This document shows, in pieces, positions 55,630 to 64,000 of a stretch of 64,000 bases of DNA; positions within the stretch are counted from its first letter, which is position 1; the number at the start of each line of letters is the position of its first letter. Location: assembly GCA_947650365.1 (NCBI GenBank), contig OX393549.1, positions 98,142,016-98,206,015 on the forward strand. The letters run 5' to 3'. The position numbers and the translations under genes are program-made. This DNA is from Chamaelirium japonicum. Its lineage: Eukaryota; Streptophyta; Magnoliopsida; Liliales; Melanthiaceae. The notes under the pieces were generated by a model. It searched no databases. It had not been told where the DNA came from and was given only the letters and a program-made list of their open reading frames with translations.

Positions 55630-58600
55630 TTCTGGATAAAGATTATTTCCTGGAATGTACGTGATTTAGGGGGGTCCTCCAAGAGGCAAGCGGCGAGGCT
55701 CTTTGCTTCTACCCACAATGCAGACGTTATCTGCCTTCAAGAGACGAAGACAACCGACCCTCGAGTCGCTTCCTCCGCTCCCTCAGCAATAACAGGATCG
55801 ATACTTGGGAGTCCCGAGGATCCATTGGGATAGCAGGGGGCATCCTTTTGGGGTGGGACAGCTCCCTCTTTTTGCTTTCCGATTGCCTTTTCGGGGACTT
55901 CTCCCTCATGGTCTCCCTGCGCAACCAGGTGGACAATGGGGCCTGGACAATAACCTCAGTCTATGGACCATCCGACCACCGCCTCTCCTTCGAGTTCTAG
56001 GAGGAGCTTCGAGCGGTTCGAGGGGCGTTCCCGGGAACTTGGGTCCTGAATGGAGACTTCAACGCTACTAGATTCGTCGGAAAGAGAAGTGGGCATCATG
56101 GAAGCTGGTAGGAGATGGAGGCCTTCTCCTCTTTTGTGGCTGAGTTCGGCTTGATCGACTTACCGATGGGGGGGAGAGCTTACACGTGGTCCAACAGGAG
56201 AGAGCAACTGATCTTTGTGAGACTGGACCGATTCCTCATCTCTGCGGAATGGGATTCCCTGTTCCCTCTTTCCTCCATGGTTGCCCTAACCTCCTTCCTC
56301 TTAGACCATGTCCCGATTCTCCTTGACACGGGAGAGGGGGGGAGTATCAAACCACCCTTCAGATTCGAGTAGATGTTGACTCTCCAAAAGGGGTTCGACG
56401 AGAGGGTGGCGGCTTGGTGGTCAGCGGCACCGACCTTGCCAAATTAGGCGCTCCACCTTTCGTCCAAGCTCCGGTTCATGAAGAGGTCGATCACTCGTTG
56501 GTCCGCGTAACACTTTGGGAGTGTGAAGAGACGGAAGACAGATTTGCTCGAGTGCATCAGGGAGTTAGAGATCCGAGACGAGACGGGCCCCCTTGAGCAG
56601 ACTGAATGGGACTTTAGAGAGCGCCTCTCCCTCGAGCTGATGGAGGTTCTCAACATGGAGGAGGTCATGTGGAAGCAACAATCACGTGACCGTTAGGTGG
56701 CTGAGGGAGACCTGAACACCAAGTACTTTCATAGCATTGCTAACGACCGCCGTAGGCGCAACTTGAACTCATCCCTGACTGTCGAGGAGGATGTCCTCGC
56801 TGACCAGCGGGCTATCCTATGAGGGGCCACGAGCTTCTTCAAGGAGGAGTTCGATTGAGATGTCCTCTATCCCCTACCCCCAGACTGGGAGAATCAGCCT
56901 TACCAACGGATTCGGATCTGGAGCCTCTGTTGAGGCCTTTAACGGAGGAGGAATTCCGGTGCACCTTCTTCGACCAGTCAGCGGAGGGGGCCCCGGGACC
57001 TGACAGCTTTCCTTTCCTCTTCTTCTAGCGGTATTGGGAGACTCTTAAGCCGGATCTTTTGTGATTCCTCACGGACTTCTTTGCAAGGAGAGTCAACCTC
57101 AAGAGCCTCAACCACTCTTGGATCGTTCTCATCCCGAAGAAGGAGGGAGCGTGTTCCATTCGAGACTACCGGTCAATTGTATTTACAAGGCGATCGCGAA
57201 GATCATCTCAGCCAGGCTGGCCACACTGCTTCCGGACCTCGTGGGGCACTCCCAATTAGCTTTCCTCAAGGGGAAGAACATACTAGATAGCGTGGCGACA
57301 GCCTTGGAGGTTCTTCACCACCTTTGAAAGACAAATGGCGAGGCGATGTTTCTTAATTTAGACTTCGAGAAGGCCTTCGACAAGCTGAGTTGGGGTTCTT
57401 GCTTGAGAGCCTGAGGCGGAGGGGGTTTCCCCATATTTGGCTGGACTGGATCTGGGATTGTCTCTCCTCCTCCAGGCTTTCGTACCTCATTAATGGGGTA
57501 GTGGGGAAGTCCTTTCTGATGTGCCGGGGGGTGAAGCAGGGGTTCCCTCTTTCCCCCTTCCTTTTCATCCTGGCGGTGGATATCTTCGACGCGATCCTAA
57601 AGAAGACGGTCAAGACAGGCCTTCTCGAAGATATCAAAGCAGAGGCTTGGGAGGTCTCCAATCTTCACTTTGCGGATTACACCTTGTTGTACCTGGCGGA
57701 GGACCAGGCGCATGCGATGGTTCTCAGGCTCCTTCTGTATTGTTTCCATCTCGCGTCCGCACTGAGAGTCAACTTTGCTAAGTCAGCCATCTTCTACCTT
57801 GGGGCATTTCCGAACCTTCCTTCTGATCTGTCGGCTATTCTGGGTTGCGGACTAGGAAAGCTTCCCTTCAAGTACCTGGGCCTTCCTATCTCTGATCGAC
57901 GCTTGCCTAGGGATGGATAGTTAGAGCTTATCCAGAAGCTGGAGAGGCGGCTTTCAGGGTGGTAGGGCAAGCTGCTCTCGATTGGGGGAAGGTAACTCTG
58001 GTCAACTCCGTCCTGTCCACAATCCCAACTTACTACCTCTCCTTCTACCATCTCCCGGTGTGGGTTATCAACCGTATCGACAGGTTGCGATGCAGATTTC
58101 TGTGGCGGGGGGCATCAAGCGACTCCGGTTCATACCCCCTCCTAGCCTGGGGCACTGCCTGCAAGTCCAAGGAGCAGGGTGGCCTAGGGGTCCTGAATTT
58201 ACGGGACTTTAACCAAGCGATGCTGGGGAAGTGGTGGTGGAGACTACAGTATAGAGTTGGCGACGTCTAGCGGAGCGTCATCATGGCAAGGTACTTCAGG
58301 AGATTCTCCCCCCTTTACTCCAGATCGAGACTTTAGGTCTAATCTTTTCCTCCTGGAGAGAGGTTACTAGAGTATCACAGATCTATCGCTGCGGCACCAG
58401 GCTCGTCGTGGGGAGTGGAGCGAAGGTGAGATTCTGGGAGGACCTTTGGATTGACGAACTTCCGCTCCGGACGTTGTTCTACAACCTCTATGCTCTGGCC
58501 CCGATCAAGGAAGCGTCAATTAGGTCGCAGGCCTCAGTCCGAGGGGGGTTTACGACTTGGAGCCCCAAGTTCACCATCCCATTTCCTTCGGAGCACCTCC

Positions 58601-59250
58601 AGGAGCTGGGCCAGCTGTTGGAGGTTTTGGTGGGGGTTTCTCTCTTGGAGGCTCCTGACAGAGCGGGGTGGCGGTGGACCAGCTTAGGCGCCTTTTTTGT
58701 TCGGAGCTGCTACCAGTTCCATAACTTCGGGGGGATTTTCTGCCCACCGGCCAAGGCGATCTGGCGGACTAGATGCCCTCCCAAGACGAGGATCTTCATG
58801 CTTCTTGCATTCCAGAACAAGATCCTCACGAATGTCAATCTGCTACGGAGGAATCACCCGGGGGTGTTTGATCCAGCTTGTGGCCTATGCGGCAGGGCAG
58901 AGAAGACAACCGATCATCTGCTGCTGGGTTGTGACTTCTCAAAGTCGGTGTGGGCTCATTTCACTCGCCTCCTGGGTTGCAGACCTACTCCGGATGGCGT
59001 CGCTCTGCTGTGGGGGAAATGACGACGTAGGCACTTTAAGGGTCCAGAGCACCGCGGCTAGGACATGCTGGCCATAGGGATCTCGTGGGCGATCTGGCTG
59101 GAGAGGAATCAGAGGATCTTTCAAGGTAAGTCCTTGACGTCGGAGAGGGTCATCTCCACGATGACGTCGTTGATCCACCTTTGGATGTCTTGTGCTTCGA
59201 CGGGTGCTAGGAGTTTTCTTTTAAACCTCTGTAATAGTGACCCTTGAGGT
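55630..59250 (+). pseudogene. LINE ORF2 remnant (APE endonuclease, RT, zf-RVT)
   Basis: Endonuclease: IISWNVRDLGG (about 55650), DVICLQETKT (about 55725), LNGDFNATRF (about 56050), LDHVPILL (about 56310). RT: RDYRS-like motif near 57165, LNLDFEKAFDKLSW (about 57353), GVKQGFPLSPFLF (about 57525), then FADYTLL at 57669-57689 in place of the usual FADDTLL, removing one catalytic Asp. KYLGLPISDRRL is at about 57870. C-terminus: zf-RVT-like region in 58408-59022 (CPPKTRIFMLLAFQNKILT, CGLCGRAEKTTDHLLLGC). At least ten stops or shifts break the frame. Confidence 0.9.
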
Positions 59251-59397
59251 GTATCCTTTTCTTCTCTTCATTAATAACAGGTAGGGGTCCAGGCCGAACC
59301 CCCCCTCATTCTCTGAGAGGGATTTCTAAAAAAAAAAGACAGTTGTAATCACATTGCCTCTCTACAAGAAAATCCATACTCGTAGCAGTCCTCCCCC

Positions 59398-59595
59398 TCC
59401 AAATATGAACGATTTTGTTCCAACCTTTCTAAAGAGGTTGAAACTCATTGATTCATTTCAAGAACATACATGTTATTCTTGTTATTAATTATGGTGAAAT
59501 GATAAAAAAATCTTTGAAATGGATCTATGAGAGAGCTGTGAATGTTCCAACCTCTTTGGGGAGGTTGGAACAAAATCGTTCTCCCTCCAAATAAA
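59398..59595. mobile_element. Fold-back MITE (GTTCCAACC ends)
   Basis: Left arm CTCCAAATATGAACGATTTT followed by GTTCCAACC; right arm GGTTGGAACAAAATCGTTCT followed by CCCTCCAAAT. The arms are inverted copies. A related half element lies at 46886-46945. Confidence 0.7.
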
Positions 59596-59758
59596 TAGCC
59601 ACTGACTAGTGACGGGGACAGATCCATCCTTTAAATGCAGTGTCCTCTGTTCAACTGTGACGAGTTCGACCCTAGCCTCATCAATAATTGGATATGCACT
59701 AGATGTGTTGGGAGCCGTTTGATGAACCTCAAAAACAATTCTGTCAAAGAAAAATAAA

Positions 59759-60008
59759 GATAAATTACATATAGACCACTATAGTTTTGACCAATTATCA
59801 TTTACACCCTTTTATGTTTAAAATCCTACAAACACCCCCCTATAGTTTAAAAAACTATACACATAAACCCCTCCTATGGCTCTATAGTCCGAAGGGGTGG
59901 CAAGTGATGTGTTTTTGACACTGTAGGAGGGCATTTGTAGGGTTTTCAACATAAGGGATGTAAGTGTTAATCGGCCAAACTACAGGGGGGTCTTTGTGTA
60001 ATTTATCC
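59759..60008. mobile_element. Fold-back MITE, ~250 bp, with ~85-bp inverted repeats
   Basis: Left arm GATAAATTACATATAGACC...TTTACACCCTTTTATGTT...CCTACAAACACCCCC is matched inversely by GTAGGGTTTTCAACATAAGG...GGGGTCTTTGTGTAATTTATC. Nearly the whole element can fold into a hairpin. No clear target duplication was found. Confidence 0.75.
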
Positions 60009-60059
60009 AAAAAATTCAAAAGAAACAAAATGCTGGAACCTCCAAAGTCTTTCTTTGAA

Positions 60060-60467
60060 ACGTCACCAAAGATTATGGAAAGATCTCTCCAAGACCTCCG
60101 ATCTATTTCCAGGATCGACGATGTGGATTGAAGATGACCCTTAGTTTACTATCTCCCAACTATTAAACGCTTCCTGCACGTCGTTGCTCATTGACGACTC
60201 CAAGCATCTATTCCAGACCTTTTCACTTGTCAGGATCTCGCATATATACTGGAAATTAAAGACAACTCTGTGGTAGATTGGCTAGTGGGGCGTACTTTGG
60301 CTTCCAGGTCTGTTCTACTCTGGCTGGCAATCCGGGTTTCCACCAGAAGTGGTGCAGCGGGCTCAGTGTGACTATAGTCCATGTTGTTACACTCGTTGCA
60401 TGAATAGTTGGTGATGTAACTCTTTTACATATTAGTGTAATCCGGTTACCAAAAAAGAAAAAAAGAA
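60060..60467 (+). mobile_element. Possible LINE or retroposon 3' fragment
   Basis: Plus-strand sequence contains LEIKDNSVVDWLVGRTLASR (about 60251-60310), like a LINE RNase H C-terminus, then a short 3' region ending in an A-rich tail (60451-60467, AAAAAAGAAAAAAAGAAA). The evidence is weak because no catalytic motif remains. Confidence 0.35.
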
Positions 60468-60494
60468 ATGTCACCAAAGTCTAAGTCCGGTCCT

Positions 60495-60503
60495 CCCCTA
60501 AAA
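60495..60503. repeat. 9-bp target duplication of MITE (left copy)
   Basis: CCCCTAAAA is repeated exactly at 60684-60692. Confidence 0.8.
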
Positions 60504-60683
60504 CAGTAATGCTATATTGCCAACTCGTTTGCCAAGTTTTGTTGCCAACTCCACATGACGTGAAGTGCTGGATTCTCATTGCTAGGGACATTTTTGTGAG
60601 GACGATAGGATGAGTTCTAGACGGGTGCCACCTAAAGTTGGCAACCCGAAAGTTGATAAACTAGTTGGCAACGTAGCATTTCC
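60504..60683. mobile_element. MITE with TTGCCAACT inverted repeats, Mutator-like target duplication
   Basis: Left end CAGTAATGCTATATTGCCAA and inverted right end GGAAATGCTACGTTGCCAAC flank a 180-bp non-coding element. The perfect 9-bp CCCCTAAAA duplication is the length made by Mutator-like transposases. It lies about 180 bp upstream of RLK gene 3's start; a partial relative is at 52405-52480. Confidence 0.75.
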
Positions 60684-60717
60684 CCCCTAAAATGGTGCAC
60701 CGTTCTTTGTGCCCAAA

Positions 60718-60829
<112 letters not shown>

Positions 60830-60862
60830 CCTATGGGAGATCATCTCTCGGTGCCTCAATCC

Positions 60863-61542
60863 ATGGTTCGTTTGTCACTTCATCCATTTGCTCTCATAAG
60901 TCTCTCTTTCTACCTGAGTCCAATAATACTGCTCCTCTCTCCTCTTCCTACTGCTGCCATCCCCGACCCCAGCCTCGCCCTCCTCTCCTTCAAGTCCATG
61001 CTATCCGACCCCCTCGGTTCCTTGGCCTCGTGGGGCATCAACAACAACGGATCCCTCAACTACTGCACGTGGCGAGGCGTCACATGCGGCCGGCGACACC
61101 CGCTGCAAGTCGTAGCCTTGGACCTCGGCTCCCTCGGCCTCGCCGGACCCGTACCACCCCTCATCTCCAACCTCACCTTTCTTAGGAGGCTCCACCTCCC
61201 GGACAACCAACTCCACGGACGCATCCCGGAGGAGCTCGGCCGGTTGTCCCGGCTTCAGCACCTCAACCTTAGTATGAATCTCCTCCAAGGTGAAATCCCC
61301 TCCGCCCTCTCTCGTTGCTCTCGTCTCCAGGCCATCCTCTTAGCGGGCAACAAGCTCGGCGGAGAAATCCCCGCCAACATCGTCTCCCTGCCGATGCTCC
61401 AAATCCTGAACCTGGGAGATAACAATCTCAACGGCCCAATCCCTCCCTTCTCAACCAACCCATCGCCATCCCCACTTCGCTATCTTGCTCTCTCGACAAA
61501 CAATCTCACCGGAGAAATCCCACCCTCGTTGGGGAACCTCTC
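60863..61542 (+). pseudogene. LRR receptor-like kinase, gene 3, cut by an LTR retrotransposon
   Basis: ATG 60863 ([20 protein letters not shown]) aligns with the starts of genes 1 and 2; an in-frame ATG at 60833 would add ten residues. A signal peptide, the LRR cap (NYCTWRGVTCGRRH) and the first LRRs follow, ending at PPSLGNLS, where the LTR begins at 61543. The frame runs into the LTR and stops at 61595-61597. Relative to genes 1 and 2 it lacks exactly one 24-residue LRR after GNKL and three after NNLNG. The membrane segment and kinase would lie beyond the inserted element, outside the window. As it stands it could encode only a short secreted LRR peptide; whether it is expressed is unknown. 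Confidence 0.9.
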
Positions 61543-61689
61543 TGTGGGCATCGAAATTAGCCCACGGGTCGAACCCGATTTTTACACAAAAAAATAGGCC
61601 CGCACCCGACGGCCTTCGGGTCAAACCCGATTTTTACACGAAAAATGGGCTTGCACTCGATGACCTTCGGGTCGAACCCGACTCGCTCA

Positions 61690-61865
61690 TGCAACTTGGG
61701 CCCGCACACAACGGCCCACATGCGAAACCTGGCCCGCACACAATGGCCCGCATGCGAAACTTGGGCCCGCACACAACGGCCCGCATGCGAAACTTGGGCC
61801 CGCACACAACGGCCCGCATGCGAAACTCGGCCCGCACACAACGGCCCGCGTGCGAACTAGGCCCA
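61690..61865. repeat. ~33-bp tandem repeats in the LTR
   Basis: GGCCCGCATGCGAAACTTGG and GCCCGCACACAACGG alternate about five times. The resulting peptide-repeat frames on both strands are not genes. Confidence 0.88.
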
Positions 61866-62060
61866 CGTACGAACTCAATTCGTGCGCCATGGCCCGACCC
61901 AAAGCAAACGGGTCCCACCGGACCCGCAACTCGGACACAAAGAGGGGGGCCCACCGGCCCCCCCCCCCTTCTAGAAAACCGTGCCCCCTCTTCATGGAGA
62001 GGTGGGGCCGGCCCTTCTTGAAAACCGTGCCCCCCTCCTCATGGAGAGGTGGGGCCGGCC

Positions 62061-62130
62061 ATAAAGAAAAAGAAAAAGAAAAAGAAAAGAAAAAGAAAAA
62101 GAAAAGAAAAGAAAAAGAAAAGAAAAAGTC
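62061..62130. repeat. (GAAAAA)n low-complexity tract
   Basis: A/G-rich run dominated by AAAGAAAAAG within the LTR, next to a twice-repeated ATGGAGAGGTGGGGCCGGCC block (about 61994 and 62040). Confidence 0.9.
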
Positions 62131-62430
62131 AAAACCGCCTTGATGCGGGGGGAGGTGGCGTGGATGTCTACACAACCGTAGATCCGCGACGATCCCTCGA
62201 TCCAACGGACAAGATGACGTTGCGTCGCCATCCGATCCAAAAGTGCAACAAAAATAACAACTCGATCTTTAAAGATCGAGTCACAACTAGCCCGTAACCA
62301 CTCCAACTAAAAAGGAGGAAATCGGGTTTGTTTCCCCAAATAAGGGAACGATATCTCGATGGTTATGAGGGGAGAGATTGGAGGAAACAATAAGATTTCA
62401 GCAATATCTCCCCCAACCGCCCCCCTTTGC

Positions 62431-62440
62431 CTATAAATAG
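62431..62440 (+). promoter_or_regulatory. TATA box of the LTR promoter
   Basis: CTATAAATAG within the LTR. It would place transcription start near 62465, leaving a long R-U5 region with the repeats below. Confidence 0.6.
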
Positions 62441-62819
62441 AAGGGGTCGGGGAAGGCATCAAGGGTCCGAAAGCCGAAGACGAAAGAGCTTCGCAAGAGA
62501 AGCTCCAACGCTCGAAGACCGAAGGCTTCACGAGGCACGGCAAGCATATCCTACGGGAGTCCTTGGCCCTTCAAGTCCTCATCAACGTGAAGACCTTGCA
62601 CTCGGAGATCAAAGCTTCGACTCCTCGCACGAAGAAGAAAGCGTGGAGAAGAAGACCCGGAGCCGTCATCGCCCGATTGCTCCAACGATCTTCATCAGCT
62701 CCGAAGACGCCATAAGCAAAGGCCGGAGAAGAAGATCGAAGCCGACAATACTCGTCGTCTTCAATCAAGGCATCGACTCCTCGCACGAAGAAGAAAGCCG
62801 GGAGAAGAAGGCCTGAAGC

Positions 62820-63085
62820 CGGTGCTACCCCTGCCGCCTTCGTCAACCAAAAGCCGACGCTACAACCGTCGTGCTAAAGCCGGTGCCACACCCGCCGTCT
62901 TCATCAACAAAAGCCGACGCTACAACCGTCGTGCTAAAGCCGGTGCCACACCCGCCGTCTTCATCAACAAAAGCCGACGCTACAACCGTCGCACGAAGAT
63001 CGGTGCTACACCCGCCGTCTTCATCAACGAAAGTCGACGCCACAACCGTCGCACAAGCATCGGTGCTACCCCCGCCGAAAAGCCA
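62820..63085. repeat. ~60-bp tandem repeats in the LTR, four copies
   Basis: Each unit contains AAGCCGACGCTACAACCGTC, then GGTGCYACACCCGCCGTCTT and CATCAACAA. The later units diverge. They lie downstream of the TATA box, so they should be transcribed. Confidence 0.9.
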
Positions 63086-63796
63086 AAACCGACGCCACAA
63101 CCGTCAAGGAAGCCGGAAGAGTAAAGAAGCCTTGAAGAGGTAACGCCAGTCGTTCGAGAAGAAGATCGAGTCGAAGCTAAAGTCAAAGCCGACGCAAGAA
63201 GCCAAAGCAAACGCACCGGTAAAGCCCGCGCTAAAGCAACGCACGTGCCAAAGCCAAGCAACCACGACGGTCACGAGCAAAGCACCGCACGTTCTAGCCG
63301 ATACGACGCGAAGTCCGGAAGAACTAAAGCATCGCAAGTCTCTACCCGTCTACGTTCAAGCGCAAGCGCCAAAGCAAAGCAAAAGCCAGAGCCACGCCAA
63401 AGCTACGCCAAAGCCGAAAGCTAAAGCCAAAGCTGACGCCAAAAACACGATCGACGCCGCGAACCGACGATCAAGGACGCCGAGGTCGAGCAAGGATCGA
63501 GGAAGACACGAAGACCGAGGAACGAAGCCCAAAGCTTCCCTAGCCGAGAAAGCGCAAAGCACGGACGGGACAAAATCAACGGCGGAAACTCCTTAGCCTC
63601 TCAAAAACCCTCACCCTGTAAAGACCTCTGTCCTGGGCAACCCCTTCAGAGCTCTCACACGAATACCACGTGGAGACGCGGATCAAAGGGACCCTCCAGA
63701 GGATCTCTCCCACAATCTCCTGATCAAAGAAAATTTGTAATCTCGTGTGATCCGCAATAAAGACGACCCGAATCTTTTTCCGCGTCCACAGATTTC

Positions 63797-63814
63797 TGGC
63801 ACGCCCGGTGGGAC
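63797..63814 (+). promoter_or_regulatory. Primer-binding site of the second Tat-type element
   Basis: TGGCACGCCCGGTGGGAC, seven bases after the LTR end, is one base from the TGGCGCGCCCGGTGGGAC-like site common in plant Tat-type elements. Confidence 0.85.
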
Positions 63815-63862
63815 TTCCTCTCCTTTCATCCGTACGTTTGAAGGAGTTGCTTCAAGTTCGCC

Positions 63863-64000
63863 ATGACCGGAACGAACGATGATACGTTTGCTCCAACAAG
63901 CCTCTCACCTATCGCCGAGTCTCCACTACTCCAACACGGCGATCCAGAAAACCCGGTGGATGACATTCCCCCGGTAGTACGCGTTTACACTCGGCGTACT
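63863..64000 (+). CDS. gag start of the second Tat-type element (partial)
   Basis: ATG 63863 opens a frame of 46 codons (MTGTNDDTFAPTSLSPIAES, then VVRVYTRRT) that continues past the window end without a stop. Its place about 50 bp after the primer site, and its acidic, Pro/Ser-rich start, fit the N-terminus of a gypsy gag. No domain is visible yet. Confidence 0.65.
   Translation, partial: MTGTNDDTFAPTSLSPIAESPLLQHGDPENPVDDIPPVVRVYTRRT

Larger units (their letters stand above)
53492..59339 (+). mobile_element. Full-length L1-type LINE, ~5.85 kb
   Basis: Contains ORF1 with zinc knuckles, then endonuclease, RT and zf-RVT regions of ORF2, a short 3' UTR (CTTCATTAATAACAGGTAGGG) and a poly(A) at 59328-59337. 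14-bp flanking repeats support insertion by target-primed reverse transcription of a full-length RNA. Many stops and frameshifts show it is an old, inactive copy. The G/C-rich composition contrasts with its A/T-richer surroundings. Confidence 0.9.
61543..63790 (+). repeat. 5' LTR of a second Tat-type gypsy element, ~2.25 kb
   Basis: Begins TGTGGGCATCGAAATTAGCC inside RLK gene 3 and ends GCGTCCACA just before the primer site, giving TGTGG...CCACA ends. It contains CTATAAATAG (62431-62440) as promoter and several internal repeat blocks. LTRs over 2 kb are seen in some Tat-clade elements. The matching 3' LTR and the target duplication lie beyond the window. Confidence 0.85.
61543..64000 (+). mobile_element. 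Tat-type Ty3/gypsy element, 5' end only
   Basis: LTR, primer-binding site and gag start are present in the right order and spacing. The element continues past the window. The gag frame is open as far as visible, so this copy may be younger than the one at 7.3-26.4 kb. Confidence 0.85.

Noticed and set aside
61557..63562. Numerous open frames on both strands inside the LTR
   Set aside because: They arise from internal tandem repeats and A/G-rich tracts; an LTR is not expected to be coding and no motif is present.

Overview
The window is plant nuclear DNA. The evidence is the mix of plant-type transposable elements (Ty3/gypsy of Athila-like and Tat-like type, Ty1/copia, L1-type LINEs, CACTA, hAT-like, Helitron-like, Tourist-like MITEs, a Cassandra-like LTR carrying 5S rRNA sequence), long (GA/CT)n microsatellites, and three plant-specific leucine-rich-repeat receptor kinases with the spliced gene structure of the Xa21/EFR/FLS2-like group (LRR-XII). 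I cannot name the species; an angiosperm is certain, the lineage is not. No prokaryotic, organellar or viral genome organisation is visible.

Layout. 0-7 kb: T-rich tract, a 5'-truncated minus-strand LINE, a hAT-like MITE, and an internally deleted Athila-like element (primer site, broken gag, polypurine tract, no pol). 7.3-26.4 kb: a 5'-truncated Tat-type gypsy element with decayed protease, RT, double RNase H and integrase, tandem repeats, an additional antisense coding region, a second repeat array and a 3' LTR. A 9.4-kb CACTA transposon (12478-21861, TCA target duplication) sits inside the antisense region. It carries a decayed minus-strand transposase, subterminal repeats and a 19-copy, roughly 180-bp satellite-like array. 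26.4-32 kb: G-rich tandem repeats, an unidentified minus-strand coding fragment split by a 696-bp hAT-like insertion, a long-TIR element with nested remnants, and two head-to-tail Helitron-like elements.

31.9-51.1 kb is a tandem segmental duplication. Each copy has an unidentified retroposed fragment, then a complete-looking LRR receptor kinase gene (39007-42573 and 47043-50675, both +, two exons), then a (GA)n tract. A Ty1/copia element (32900-38403) entered only the left copy after the duplication; the right copy shows the empty site. Past the GA tract the left copy runs into a kinase fragment and the right copy into a Cassandra-like LTR, joined at the same ten bases. 51-60.7 kb: Tourist-like MITE, LINE fragments, a full-length LINE with a 14-bp target duplication (53492-59339), and several fold-back MITEs. 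60.8-64 kb: a third LRR receptor kinase that has lost one and three whole LRR units and is cut by the 2.25-kb LTR of another Tat-type element, whose primer site and first gag codons end the window.

The only genes likely to work for the host are the two receptor kinases. Both have a signal peptide, LRR ectodomain, one membrane segment and a non-RD (HCD) kinase, which points to immune perception at the plasma membrane. Their ligand cannot be read from the sequence. Everything else is transposable-element or repeat sequence in various states of decay. I did not find a convincing new molecular system; the notable points are structural: nested insertions with exact target duplications, LRR-unit deletions, a localised divergence patch between the two receptors, and the microhomology junction.
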